A stretch of DNA of 28,906 bases, taken from assembly GCA_028456385.1 (NCBI GenBank), contig JALNQF010000456.1, forward strand, positions 1-28,906, written 5' to 3'. The position numbers and the translations under genes were made by a program. The notes beneath the pieces are model-generated. The model ran no database searches. It was not told where the DNA came from and saw only the letters and a program-made list of their open reading frames with translations. Origin of the DNA: Ophiosphaerella korrae (taxonomy: Eukaryota; Ascomycota; Dothideomycetes; Pleosporales; Phaeosphaeriaceae). Positions 1-10,469 of this stretch are shown here, one piece after another (the stretch's first letter is position 1; every line of letters starts with the position of its first letter).

Positions 1-249
1 TAAAAAATAATAGAAAAAGATACTAAAAATAAAAAATTATTAAGCTTTAAAGTTAGCTTAAAAAAAAGTCCTCGAAACAGTTTAAATCCTAGATCGTATC
101 CGCTTAGTAATCAAAAATCGTAGTAGACTAAAATATAGACCCTAATATTTTCTTTAGGATTTATGTTCGCTTATATTTTTAGCTATTATATTCGTAGAGT
201 TATTACTAGTTAAAAACTATAACTTTTTTTTGGGCTTCTTTTTCGTGTC
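1..249. other. Unassigned AT-rich sequence
   Basis: AT-rich sequence with no recognisable protein, LTR or RNA signal. Similarity between element A and element B stops at about position 250, where A's chromodomain coding ends, so this stretch is either the diverged 3' tail of A or a different sequence fused to it. It keeps a few CpG and CpA sites (around 75-110 and 235-255) that the neighbouring Pol remnant mostly lacks. Confidence 0.4.
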
Positions 250-1460
250 ACCCTACTATAGTTTCTTAAAGATATTAAGATTATCCTCTAGTTCTTATAT
301 ATCTTCTTATAGTTATTCTTTTTCGTTTATACTTATATATTTTACTAAGTATTAATTCTTTCTATTATAGAATTAGTATTATAAAATCTTCTAGACTTCC
401 TAGTTTTCTTATTAACTATATATATCTACTTTATATACTAGTAGTTTTACTTCTTATAGTACCTTTTCTAATAGTACTATATAGAATATTAGGTACATCT
501 TTATCTTGTCTAGTAGTCTTAATTTAAATATAACTAGTATAACTTTCTTCTTTACTTTATATAGTCTTATCTTTACGTAATCTAGTTTTAAACTTAATTA
601 TTTACTCTAAATATTTCTTTATACTAACTATACTTTTTCTTTTTCTTTAAATTAGAGTCTATTTTAATATTTCTTGTTATAGTATTTTACTATTTAATCT
701 TATAGGAATTCTATATCCTATTATAGCTAATTATATATTTCTTTTATTCTATTAGTAAAGTTTTCTCTTCTTAAAGACTAAGATACTTTAAATCTTAGTA
801 TGTAGTTTATATTAAAATTAAATCTATAGTTTATAAAGAAAAGTAATACTTTTATTACTACGTTTTTTATACTATTATATACTAACTATACTATAGGTAG
901 TATTTATACCTAATTATTCTAGTTATAATTAAAGTAGTATCTTAAATACTATACTACTATTTAATTTATTTATTCTAACTATCTATCTATCTATAGATAG
1001 TATACTATTAATATTTAATATATTATTCCTATTAATACTATTATTATTCTCTATAATTTTAATATAAATCTTATATCTTTAACTATAATAATTTTATCTA
1101 GAATACTATATTAGCTAACTATAGTTCCTAGGACCTAGTATATAGTAACTTTAATCTTACTTTTTTCTTTATATAGTCTAAAGTATAAGTACTTTAAAAG
1201 CTTATTTACTATTATTAAGATTCTATTATATTTTACTCCTAATATTAGGTCTTTTAACTTAAGTAACTTCGTAATAAAGTCTATTATAATAACTTCCTAG
1301 AGTTATTCTAGTACTTTAACTAGTTGTAATATTCTATATAGTCTTGTAGTACTTCTATTACTAGTTATCTAACTTTTAGAATATAGTAATCCTATAAAAG
1401 TCTATCTAGTATTTTATTAATACCCTAGTATCTATATATAAGTAGTTTATAGAATTATTA
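250..1460 (-). pseudogene. Integrase plus C-terminal chromodomain (element A)
   Basis: Remnant of the integrase that joins retroviral-type cDNA to the chromosome, ending in a chromodomain thought to guide insertion to modified histones. Read on the minus strand: a degraded HHCC zinc-binding part at about 1450-1325, in which the Cys codons read Tyr; the catalytic core beginning at the D-F-I-T-K-L motif, with its Asp codon kept at 1279-1281; a C-terminal part at about 700-480; and a chromodomain at about 400-250 with the Y-L-V-K core at 337-351, followed by a kept E-L-E-D-N motif. Stops are TAG/TAA, as expected from mutated Gln and Trp codons. Compared with B, a 40-bp deletion at 1327-1342 removes part of the zinc domain and shifts the frame. 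Confidence 0.85.
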
Positions 1461-1779
1461 TATAAAATCTTTTTATATTCTACTTAGAATATATATTCTT
1501 CTATAAGCTTTTACAAGCTTTTCTTAGATCTTAAGTTTTTTTATTTCTTTAGAAGTCTTTTTAATTTCTTTCTAAATCTATTTATCTAGCTTACTACTCT
1601 TTCTCTTAAGTATTATAGCTATTCTAGGTATTTTTAGAACTAAATATCTATCTTTATTCTTAACTAGAACTATTCTAGTAGTATTTACTTCTTCTTATAA
1701 ATCTAGTCTTCTACTTAGAGTATTTATAAACTAATTTTCTTTACCCTTAGTATATATAATTTTAAAGTTAAATATTAAT

Positions 1780-2766
1780 AAGTATTCTTACTATCTTATA
1801 TAGTATTATAATAAGTCTTTATTTAGTATAAATCTTATAAGGTTCTTATAGTCTATATAAACCTTTATTCTATACTTTACTCTATATAAGTATAATCTCT
1901 TCTACTAAAATACTTTATAGATTACTAGTATTTATTTATTATAAATTAGGTAGTTAAGCTCTACTAGCTTTATTTTCTTAGAAAAATATTTAACTAAGTA
2001 TTCTTACTTTATAACCTAGTCCTCTTATCTTAGTATTATCTTATAGACTAAGTTAAATACGTCTACTTTTACTATTACTAGTAGATCTAGGTTATATATT
2101 CTAATAACTAGGTTCTCTATAAACTTCTATTTTATCTAGTTTAATACTTTATTATATTCTTAAGTCTATTTAAATACTATATCTTTCTTTATAAGTCTTA
2201 TTAATAGCTCTATTAGCTTAGACTATCTTACTATTAGCTTTCTATAAAAGTTTACTAACTTATAAAACTACTATACTTCTTATAAGTTTTTTAGTATTAG
2301 CTATTCCTAGATTACTTTAATCTTGTTTAGGTTAATCTTTATTTTTCTTAGTTTAATAATAAATCTAAGGAAATCTATTTCTTTTATATAGAACTTAGAT
2401 TTCCTTATCTAAAAGAATAACTTATTTTCTACTAGTCTTTCTAGTACCTTGTATATATATTATACGTGTTCCTCTTCTAATTCTAAGAATATAAGGATAT
2501 TATCTAGGTATATAAATATAAATACGTTGAAGTACTCTTTTAGGACTATATTAATTCTTTTTTAGAATACTACTAGTATATTTATTAATCTAAAGAGTAT
2601 AACTAAATATTTAAAAAGTCTATATTATATTTAGAATACTATTTTCTATTTATTACTATTTTTAATTCTAATCTAGTAGTAAGAATTCTAGATATCTAAC
2701 TTTGTAAAGATTTAAGCTTTTTATAGTCTATCTTATATTTTATCTATATATAGTATTATAGTATTA
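1780..2766 (-). pseudogene. Reverse transcriptase and RNase H, N-terminally truncated (element A)
   Basis: Remnant of the polymerase that copies the retroelement RNA. On the minus strand the RT part runs from about 2755 down to about 2110. It keeps the K-L-D-I segment of motif A near 2690 and the active-site box read as Y-L-D-N at 2499-2510, where the family has Y-L-D-D. RNase H follows at about 2070-1780, starting with the catalytic V-D-V-F-N stretch (from T-D-A-S-D) and continuing with the family's Y-F-S-K-K and N-Y-x-I-Y-N-K patterns. The N-terminal fingers of RT, protease and gag are missing because the fragment breaks at about 2766. Many in-frame TAG/TAA codons make it inactive. Confidence 0.85.
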
Positions 2767-5238
2767 TATACTTAATATAGATCTAGGGCCTAAGAGCTTA
2801 TTAGTCTTTAGGAACTTAAACTTTATTAGCTAAACTAACTCTAAATATTATTTACGCTCCTATAGATTATATCTTATAACTATTATAACTTCTTATAGCT
2901 ACTCTACTACCTCTTTTATCTTCTCTTTTATAGCTCCTCTTTATAAGCTCTTAGTTCTTATATTTCTCTAGTAACTACTTACTTCTTTTTTTTACTATTA
3001 GTTTCTTTATAGTACTCTACTATATACTTCTATTTTCTTTTAAGAGATTAGTCCTATTAAGCTATTATACTAGATTAAGATCTTTTAGCCTAAAGAGAGA
3101 ATAAACTTTACCTTAACTTATAAACTCTTTTTCTATTTTATTAGTAGTAAAGTACTTAAACTTATTAGATCTAAAATAATTTAGATTTGTATATTAGCTC
3201 TACTCCTATAAGTAGTTTAGTATCTAGTGCTAAATATATATATAGTTAGAGAGTAACTTAGGCCTCTTAGTTAAAGATTAGTATTAGTAAAAGAGAAAGA
3301 AGATATTAAGTCTTTAAGAGTATTCTTCCTCTTAAATAATTTATAGCCTTTTAAGTATTAATTACTATATATTACTTATAAACTAATAATCTAGCCCTAG
3401 CTATAGCTATAACTTACTTAGGCTTTCTCTATAGGAACGCTAGCTTTATTAGCGCTATTACCTAATATAAAGTATAAGTTATACTACCTCTATTTTCTTA
3501 TACTAGCTACTATTTTTATTCTTAAAGTATTCTAGCTATAGTTTAGAACTTTAAGAATACTACTCTTATCTTTTACTTGTAATACCTTTTCTCCTAAAGG
3601 CTCTAGATCTAATACTTAAGAGATTATCTATAGATAATTTACGTAATTCTTAGGTTATTTTAAAGATATATAAAATATAAGGGTATTTATTAGTTAAGCT
3701 AGTGTAAGGCCTTTAAGCTCTATATTTAAACGTTCTTACTAGTAGTTAGGCTCTTATATTTATTAGCTTCTATAGTTTTAGTAAAGTTATAAATACTTTC
3801 TAGGAGAATACTTAAGCTACGTCTCTTTATTTTTTATTCTATTTCTTTTCTTTTCTTTAAGCTTATTTTAGCTACTCTATACTCTCTTACTAGTTTCTTA
3901 GCTCTATTTTTACGTTTACTTTCTACTTTAATTATTATAGCTACTCTTAACTTCTAACCTAGCTCCTACGTAGCTAGCTAGCTTAGCTAGAGTACTAGTA
4001 GTAGTAATAATCCTTCTTAGCCGCCTCGCAACCTAAGTAGACTACTTTTAGGTTATTATTAAACTAAGAGTAAAGCTTTTTACCTTATTTCTATAATATA
4101 TTACTTCTAGTATAAAGGTAAGTATCTAACCTTTTTACTTATAGGCTCTTAGGTTTTACTTACTATATATTCTTTCTAGTTATTACTTACTTCTTTAACT
4201 ACTCTCTCTTACTTAACTTACTTTATAACCTCTTTAACTAAGCCCTTAATATCTTTAAAGAGTATAACTTTAGCTAGCTTCTTTCTTTTATTTAAGAGTT
4301 CGTATATACTTACTATAATAAGCGTAAGAATAAGGCTTACTAGTAGAATAGTCCTTATAATATTTGTTCCTATAACTTTAATAGCTTTTTCTATACTTCT
4401 AATAGCTCTTAGTCTTTCTTTTACTAGCTATATTAGTAGGTACGCTACTATAAGAGTTAAGAAATACTTACTAAAGACTTTATAGCTACTTAGGCTATAC
4501 GCTTATAGGATCTTTCTTTAATTAATAATCTTTAAGAAATGTAAGCCTATTATAAAGCTATAGTCTACGTAAGTTAGTATACTTAGAAGACTATTAGCCT
4601 TTATAGGGCCTTACTACTAGAGCTGCTACTACTAGGCTTTAATAGGGCTATAGCTTGTAGTTCTAAAGAGGAAAGTAATTATAGCTATACTACCTATATT
4701 TGTAGTAGTATTAGATACTCTATTTTCTTTAATAATAAAGGTATTATCTACTTTAATAGCTCCTATATTTATTATTATATTTAAGGCTATAATTATAAGT
4801 TAAGTAAGTCTTTAACCTTATTTTTATTTTTACTTAATTTTGTCCTAATAGTCCTTTAGAGCTTAGCTAATATATTTTTAGTAGTTTAGTAGCTAAACGT
4901 AAGTAGGTACTTTCTTAGGTTAGGGGTTTTACTAAGAGTTACTACTATATTACTAAGCTCTTTAAGTAAGAGTGTACTTACGCTAATACTTTTATTCTTA
5001 TAGCTACTTAGTCTTCTAGCTACTTTATTACTACACTCTTTACGCGTAATACTATAGTAGCTAATATTTAGTATCTTATTTACTAAAACGTTTCTCTAAG
5101 TTATTACGTAGCCTATAGGTATCTTCTTATAATACCTAGTAAGCTAGTATATCTTTATAAGCTTAGGGCTTACCTAGTAGTATATAGTATAGATAAGACT
5201 AAAGATAATAACTCTAAGACTTCTAGCTACTTTTATAG
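2767..5238. other. Unassigned RIP-degraded region
   Basis: About 2.5 kb with the same TpA-rich decay as the retroelements but no domain I can name. It is not colinear with elements B, C or G. The minus strand at 4466-4105 reads in one frame with few stops (separate entry). Element D begins at 5239 and probably inserted here; the 5 bases before it are TATAG. Candidates are a decayed non-LTR element, a DNA transposon or a duplicated host gene. I cannot choose between them. Confidence 0.4.
4105..4466 (-). pseudogene. Degenerate coding-like stretch, unknown product
   Basis: On the minus strand one frame runs for about 120 codons with only about six stops, all TAG or TAA, while the other two frames are closed far more often. 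The reading is rich in Ile, Leu, Val and Lys, and includes a Lys-rich part after an Ile/Leu-rich part. RIP turns Ala, Thr and Pro codons into Val, Ile and Leu, so the apparent hydrophobic segment may originally have been an Ala/Thr/Pro-rich linker and should not be taken as a membrane helix. I do not recognise the family. Confidence 0.3.
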
Positions 5239-5697
5239 TGTTATAGTAGTAACAAGAGGAATCGAGATAGAACTAATTAGTCTACGCTTAGCTATACACA
5301 AAGTATAGGACGAGTAGGGTAATAACCTATAAGATAATAGGCTTAACTAGGAAGCTAACTACAACTTAGACACGTAATAAATTTGTAAATTCGCGATCTT
5401 AGTAAATACAAAGTTATAAAGCTATTATATAACAAATTTGTAAATTCGCGATCTTAGTAAATACAAAGCAATAAAGTTACTAAGGCTATATTACTATATA
5501 GTTAGTAGAAAAGCCTATTATTAAGATAGTATTAGTAATTCAATTATTAACTACGAGTAACAATATTTAGATAGTTGTAAAACATCTTTTATTGTTTATA
5601 GCCTATTATAGATTATAATATAAACTTTTATTATTACCTCTTAATCTACTAATAACTCTAAGGTTACTAGGAAGTTAACCCTAGGTAACTTGTTATA
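5239..5697 (+). repeat. 5' LTR of element D (459 bp)
   Basis: Starts TGTTATAG and ends TGTTATA (from TGTTACA), the same termini as the LTRs at 24712 and 26503 and, in reverse, at 15150 and 22679. The first 45 bp, including the shared segment ATCGAGATAGAACTAATTAG, and the last 200 bp align with those LTRs. The middle differs and holds a 35-bp direct repeat (5379-5413 and 5434-5468), so D is a subfamily variant. Confidence 0.88.
5379..5468. repeat. 35-bp direct repeat inside the D LTR
   Basis: Two identical 35-bp copies at 5379-5413 and 5434-5468, 55 bp apart start to start. Each contains AAATTTGTAAATT and the CpG-containing ATTCGCGATC. The two copies remain identical although the surroundings are heavily mutated. 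The sister LTRs at 24712 and 26503 lack this array. Confidence 0.9.
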
Positions 5698-5758
5698 CCT
5701 TACTAATTTAGTTATTACGAGGAGCGAAGCGTAAGTAGCGTACAGTCTAGCTAACACG

Positions 5759-6117
5759 ATAGTAGAAAGTTTAGCTAAATAAGTAGCTAAAGCACCTATA
5801 AAGAGTTATAAGTTAGATAACACTATATAGAAAGTAGTTAGAGAATATATAAATAACTTAATCTCTAAAAAAGAAGATATAAAAATAGTAATTAAAGCCT
5901 TAGAAATATAGAATAAAGAACTATAGGATTATTTAAAGTAGAATAAAGTACAAATTAAAGCTATTATTAAAGGATAGAACTAGATAGAACTAATTACCTA
6001 ATAACTAGAGATAAGCGCAACTAAGAAGCTACCTAAGATACTAGTCCTTAAGAAGTTTAATAGAACAAAGGAAAAACTAAGACTCTTTATAGTATTAGTA
6101 TAGCTCTAGATAGATAT
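5759..6117 (+). pseudogene. gag: gag, N-terminal part (element D)
   Basis: Start of the structural protein that forms the virus-like particle. The former ATG now reads ATA at 5759-5761 and is followed by V-E-S-L-A-K, matching V-E-S-L-T-K in elements E (25203) and F (26990). The following 110 codons match those copies: E-D-I-K, then A-L-E-I-x-N-K-E-L, then I-K-A-I-I-K-G, then K-K-F-N-x-T near the end. Stops are TAG/TAA at former Gln codons. The frame is cut at 6117 by the LTR of G, right after the L-x-L-x-I-D segment, so the capsid core and zinc knuckles are absent. Confidence 0.85.
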
Positions 6118-6518
6118 TATTATAATACTAAGTAGTAGGTAAGCTATTATATTATACACAATTAGGCTAAGTAATATAGCGTAGTAAGATACGTAACTAT
6201 TTAGTAGTAAACGCTCTAGAGCGAACGCTCTAGAGTAAGCGCTTAGGAATAAACGCTAGATAGTAAGTATATAGGAACGTCGATAGACCTTTATAGACTA
6301 TTGTGTTTAATCTCTTCTTTACTTCTTATCTTAATAGAGTATTACAACTAATACTTTAATTAGATTCTTATCTATCTATTAATACTTATATACCTTGTAA
6401 TACTCTAATAAGAGCTAACTATTAATTAAGTTAAGTAACTATCTTATTTATTAACCTCGCTTATCTTACAAAAGCCTACTTGCTTTTATTACTTTTACTT
6501 AGTTCTAAGGTCTTAATA
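6118..6518 (+). repeat. 5' LTR of element G (401 bp)
   Basis: Begins TATTATAATAC (from TGTTA) and ends CTTAATA (from CTTAACA). It aligns along its whole length with 12441-12883. The 42-bp length difference equals three extra 14-bp units of a palindromic tandem array, which has two units here at 6209-6236. The start is fixed by the polypurine tract that precedes the matching 3' copy. Confidence 0.93.
6209..6236. repeat. Palindromic 14-bp tandem units, two copies
   Basis: Two head-to-tail units built around the perfect palindrome CGCTCTAGAGCG. The 3' LTR has five such units at 12534-12602. The role is unknown. Such arrays in LTR U3 regions can bind transcription factors, but nothing here shows that. 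Confidence 0.88.
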
Positions 6519-6559
6519 TATTAAATACTCTTAAGATAAGTAATATATTAATAAATATA

Positions 6560-7450
6560 GATAACTAGCGTGTAAGAGCAACCTATATAGCTACTTCTAA
6601 GGTTACTAAGCTAGACCTCTACTATAGAGAATAAAATAAGCTTACGCTATAGATTTTATAACTTAACTTCTTCTTTAAAGTAGACTAAGTTTAGGATAAA
6701 GATAGAGCTATACTTATATTATCTTATATAAAGGGTAAGGTAGAGAAATAGGTTATACTATACCTTAAGAAATACCTTAATAACAATAATAGTAACTATA
6801 ACAAGATGTTTAAAGAATAGATTAAGTTTAAAGACAAAGTATAATAAGCCTTTCTATTAGTAAATAAGATAGTAGTAGTAGAGTAAGTAATATAGTAGCT
6901 ATAATAATACAAAGTAGTAGTAGATTACGCTAATAAATTCTAAAGCTACGCGATATAAATAGAATAGAATAACAAGTTATTAATAAGGATATTTTAATAG
7001 AAACTTAAGAGTAATATTTAAGGCGAGCTAATACGTAGTAAAGCTATAATTAAGACGTTAGAGAACCTAATAGAAAAAGTAATTTAAGTTAATAACTATA
7101 TATACAAATATATAGTAGAAGTAAAGAACGTAAGAGTACTACGTATAGAAAGTAAGAAGTATAAACCTAAGTATAAGTAGTAACGTAAATACAAGAATAA
7201 CTAAGTTTAGAGTAGCTATAGATACTTTAGGCTAGATAAGATACACGTTAATAATATAAACCTAGGAAAATAAGAATACTATTACTACAAGAACCCTAAA
7301 AGAGTAGAAAGCTAAAAATACTATAAGTGTAGTAAAATAGAGCACCTAGTAAAAAATTACTAAGTAAAGAATAAGATTATACAATAAATTAATATACTTA
7401 AGTAGCGAGACAATAATAGAAAGGAAAAATAGGAAGTAATCTCTAGAGGA
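6560..7450 (+). pseudogene. gag: gag with one zinc knuckle (element G)
   Basis: Remnant of the capsid/nucleocapsid protein. The capsid part (about 6600-7100) shows the Ty3-type pattern: K-L at about 6610, then a segment ending in Y-I-K-G-K-V-E-K (from G-R-A-x-x-W), then K-F-K-D-K and Y-A-N-K-F. A single CX2CX4HX4C knuckle lies at 7319-7360. Its first and last Cys codons are now TAC (Tyr), while the second Cys (TGT, 7328-7330) and the His (CAC, 7343-7345) survive. Stops are mostly TAG/TAA. The start codon is not identifiable, so the left limit is approximate. Confidence 0.8.
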
Positions 7451-7989
7451 AGCTAGGAGAAGAGAGATTACAAGACTACAAACCTCTAGTAGTAAGATAT
7501 AGGTAAGAAATACAACTACTATAAGATTACTATATAACTAACAAACCTTATAATAGATAACAAAGTAGAAGCTATAAAGATACTACTAAGAATACAAAGC
7601 TATATAAGAAGGTATTAGCTAAAGTAGAAATAAGCTAAGATAAATACCTTAGAATACCTTTAGCTATACTAAAGAAGGGCAAGGTATAGGCGCGAGACGA
7701 CGCTATATCTAGAAAGGTAGGTATATATAGCCTAAGACAAGAATAAGAAAGAAAACTAAGAGCCTAAGACCTCTAAATTACCTAAAATACTAGAGCTAAA
7801 GTAAGAAAACGCTAAAGTATAAGATAGATTTATAAAAGAAATCTAGAGACTAGTAGATAGCTACTACTTAGTAAAAGAATAGTAAGATAAAGAATACTAA
7901 GTAGAGTAGATTTAATAATATAAACTATTATATATAAATAACAATTAGGCGCTAATTATTATAGATCTAGTATTAATATAAGAACTATA

Positions 7990-8100
7990 ATACTAGCTAC
8001 ACTTATATAACCTAAACTACCTACTACTATTATAGATAGGATATTACTATAACAACTACCTTACTTACTATTCTAATAAGATAAGATCTAGATATTTCCC
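7990..8100 (+). pseudogene. Gag-Pol linker with degraded Cys/His motif (element G)
   Basis: Between the zinc knuckle and the protease one frame reads G-Y-Y-x-N-N-Y-L-T-Y-Y followed by K-I-R-S-R-Y-F-P. This fits the C-Y-x-D-x-C-x-x-H and K-x-x-x-G-Y-F-P segment common in fungal Gypsy polyproteins, with Cys and His turned to Tyr by RIP. Its function is not known to me; I list it because it fixes the reading frame through this otherwise poorly conserved linker. Confidence 0.5.
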
Positions 8101-8454
8101 TTATAGGAGATCTAGATATAAATAGAACTAAGAAGAGTATATAAACGTAAGATATAAACAATACCTATAGGATAAGTAGGAAGTAGAGTACTTTCTAGGA
8201 ATAACTAAAGAAGAAGTAAATATAAGTAAGATACTTGTAAACAACTAATATATTAATCTAATCTAGTAAACCTATATAGTAAAGAAGTATAAACAATATA
8301 GAGAGATTAAGATACTATAAGGATTTTAGCAAAAGACAAATAAAGATTATAAGATTAAGTCTTTTTTAGGTAAATAGCTAATACTAAATATATATCTAGA
8401 AGCTATAATACTATTAACGCTAAAAGACTTATTAAACTCCTAGTAAAGATAAAA

Positions 8455-8770
8455 GGAGAAAGAATAAAGGTATTAGTAGATTTAGAGTTATTTACAAACC
8501 TAATTATACTAGAAGTAGTAGAATAAGTAGGACTCTAACTATAAGTAAAGAAGATACTATATCTAATCTATATCGCGAATAGACAACTAATACTAAGAAA
8601 CATAATAGTTAGTAACGAAGTAACTACAGAGATTATTATTTAAGAATATAGTATAAGGATTACCTTAGACGTATTAGTTTTAGCTAATAAAAACATTATA
8701 CTAGGACTCTTATAGCTACAAGAGTTTAATCCCTAAGTTAATTAGAAAAACTAGAACCTCTTATTTAATA
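8455..8770 (+). pseudogene. Retropepsin-type aspartic protease (element G)
   Basis: Remnant of the protease that cuts the polyprotein. The active-site box reads V-L-V-D-L-E-L-F at about 8473-8496, where the family has V-D-S-G-A; the Asp is kept but the Gly is lost. The typical C-terminal flap motif I-I-L-G-L-L-x-L-Q (from I-L-G-x-P-W-L) follows at about 8696-8727, then N-P-x-V-N. The spacing of roughly 75 codons between box and I-L-G motif is normal for the family. RT starts about 280 bp downstream in the same frame. Confidence 0.85.
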
Positions 8771-9049
8771 ACTACAAAGATATACGTAGATCTAAGCCTA
8801 TGTATTAATAGTATTTAATAGTAGATAAGAAAGTACTATATAAGATAGTAGCTTTAATAGTAACTTATTAAGAGAGAATAAGTAACTCTATAAGTACTAG
8901 TAGGGCGCTAGGCTAAGAAGTAAGAGTAGAGGAGTAACGCGTAACTCCTAAAATCCTAGAATAATACAAGAAGTTTAGCTACTTATTTATAGAAGAGATA
9001 GATATACTAGTATTACCTAAGTACTAACCTTAGGACTACACGATTAAGT

Positions 9050-10330
9050 TATAAGAAGGAAAAGAGCTACCTTTTAGGCCTATTTACTAATTAATAGAGA
9101 GTAAATTAGTAACACTCTAAGAAAGACTAAATAGAGACCTAAAAAAAGGATATATACAAGAATCTTTATTATTAGTAGGATTTCTAATTCTCTTTATACT
9201 AAAGAAGAAGAGACTACTAAGGATATATATAGACTACTAAAAACTAAACAATATTATAGTAAAGGACTAATACCTACTACTAAATATAAACAAACTCTAA
9301 GATAAGCTAAGCTAAGCTAAGATTTTTATAAAGCTAGACCTAAAGGATAGATACTACCTAAAAAGAATTAAAGTAAGTAAAGAGTAGAAGATAGCGTTCT
9401 AAATACGCTATAGACATTATAAGTATATAGTAATACCCTTTAGACTAATAAATATACTAGTAATATTCTAAAGACTAATTAATAATATATTATAAAAATA
9501 CTTAGATAAGTTTATTATAGCTTACTTAGATAATATACTAATATATTCTAAAGAAGAAAGTAAGTACGTAGAGTAAGTAATAATAGTACTATAGTACTTA
9601 GACTAATACAACCTATAACTAAAGCTAGAGAAGTACGAGTAGTACAAGATAGAAGTAAAGTTTCTAGGATATACAATAGGTATTAACAAAGTTAAGATAA
9701 GCTAAGAAAAGATTAAAGTAGTAAAAGAATAGAAAGAACCTAAGATAGTTAAAGACGTACAATTATTCTTAAGATTTATTAACTTTAACTAACACTTTAT
9801 AGAATTTTTTTTAAAGAAAGTACTACTACTTATAAAGCTTATAAGAAAAGATATAATATAGAAATAGAGAGTAGAGTAGAAATAAGCTTATAAGGAACTT
9901 AAGTAAGCTTATATTATACTACTAGTTCTAAAGCAATTTTATAGTAACAAGACCCTAGTAATTAAAACTAATATATCTAACCTAGCTTATAGAGTAATAG
10001 CGCTACAAAAGTATAAGGAGAAATAGTATCTAATTATATACTATTTAGGGAAGTTTATAGAATAAGAGGAAAGATACAATATATATAATAAGGAGCTACT
10101 AGTAATAGTTAATATACTTAAATATTAGAGAGTATACACTAAAATTGTAGTAGAAGTAATTATTAAAATAGATTACAAGAACCTAATATACTTTATAATA
10201 AGTAAGAAGTTAAAAGATAAGTAGATATAATAGTTAGAACTACTAAGATAGTATAAATTTAAGATCTAGTACGTACTAGGCAAAGAAAATAGCTAGGTAG
10301 ACGCGCTTAGCTAAAGACATAACATTGTAA
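9050..10330 (+). pseudogene. Reverse transcriptase and RNase H (element G)
   Basis: Remnant of the copying enzyme. The RT entry motif E-L-P-F-R-P-I-Y lies near 9067, K-K-G-Y-I at about 9150, K-L-D-L-K-D (motif A) at about 9330, and the P-F-R-L-I-N segment (from P-F-G-L-T-N) at about 9438. The active-site box at 9523-9534 reads Y-L-D-N instead of Y-L-D-D because the second GAT, preceded by T, became AAT. RNase H starts at about 9950 with K-T-N-I-S-N; its first catalytic Asp, also in a TGAT context, is Asn as well. Further on are Y-N-I-Y-N-K-E-L-L and K-I-D-Y-K-N-L. Many in-frame TAG/TAA codons. Confidence 0.93.
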
Positions 10331-10469
10331 GAAAGAGATAAGTAGTAAAAGAAGCTATACTCTAAGATAATAGATAAAGATACCTAGTACTAAACACACA
10401 ACTAGTAGAAAAGCAAGAAATTAACAACTTAGTTAGGATTATAAACAAGGTTCTAGAAGAATTATAAAA

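Larger units (their letters stand above)
250..2766 (-). mobile_element. Element A: truncated Ty3/Gypsy chromovirus, no LTRs
   Basis: Internal fragment of a chromovirus, colinear with element B from its chromodomain (about 16270) to the middle of its RT (about 19440). Neither LTR is present. The 5' break lies within RT at about 2755-2766, and upstream sequence no longer resembles B. A lacks the TRIM insertion found in B and so preserves the empty site CTAAG at 778-782. Confidence 0.85.
5239..6117 (+). mobile_element. Element D: 5' LTR and gag start, interrupted by element G
   Basis: Five-prime end of a chromovirus of the B/E/F group. It has a complete LTR, a short leader and the first 120 or so codons of gag, then stops abruptly at 6117 where the LTR of element G begins. 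Element E shows what should follow (its sequence after 25558), but that sequence does not resume after G at 12884, so the rest of D is deleted or rearranged. Confidence 0.85.

Noticed and set aside
4300..4420. Apparent hydrophobic membrane segment in the minus-strand frame
   Set aside because: RIP turns Ala, Thr and Pro codons into Val, Ile and Leu, so hydrophobicity here is probably an artefact of mutation.
6519..6550. Self-priming or tRNA primer site after the 5' LTR of G
   Set aside because: Only about 8 bases (AGAGTATT) inside the LTR match the complement of this site, which is easily chance in such AT-rich sequence, and no TGG start is visible.
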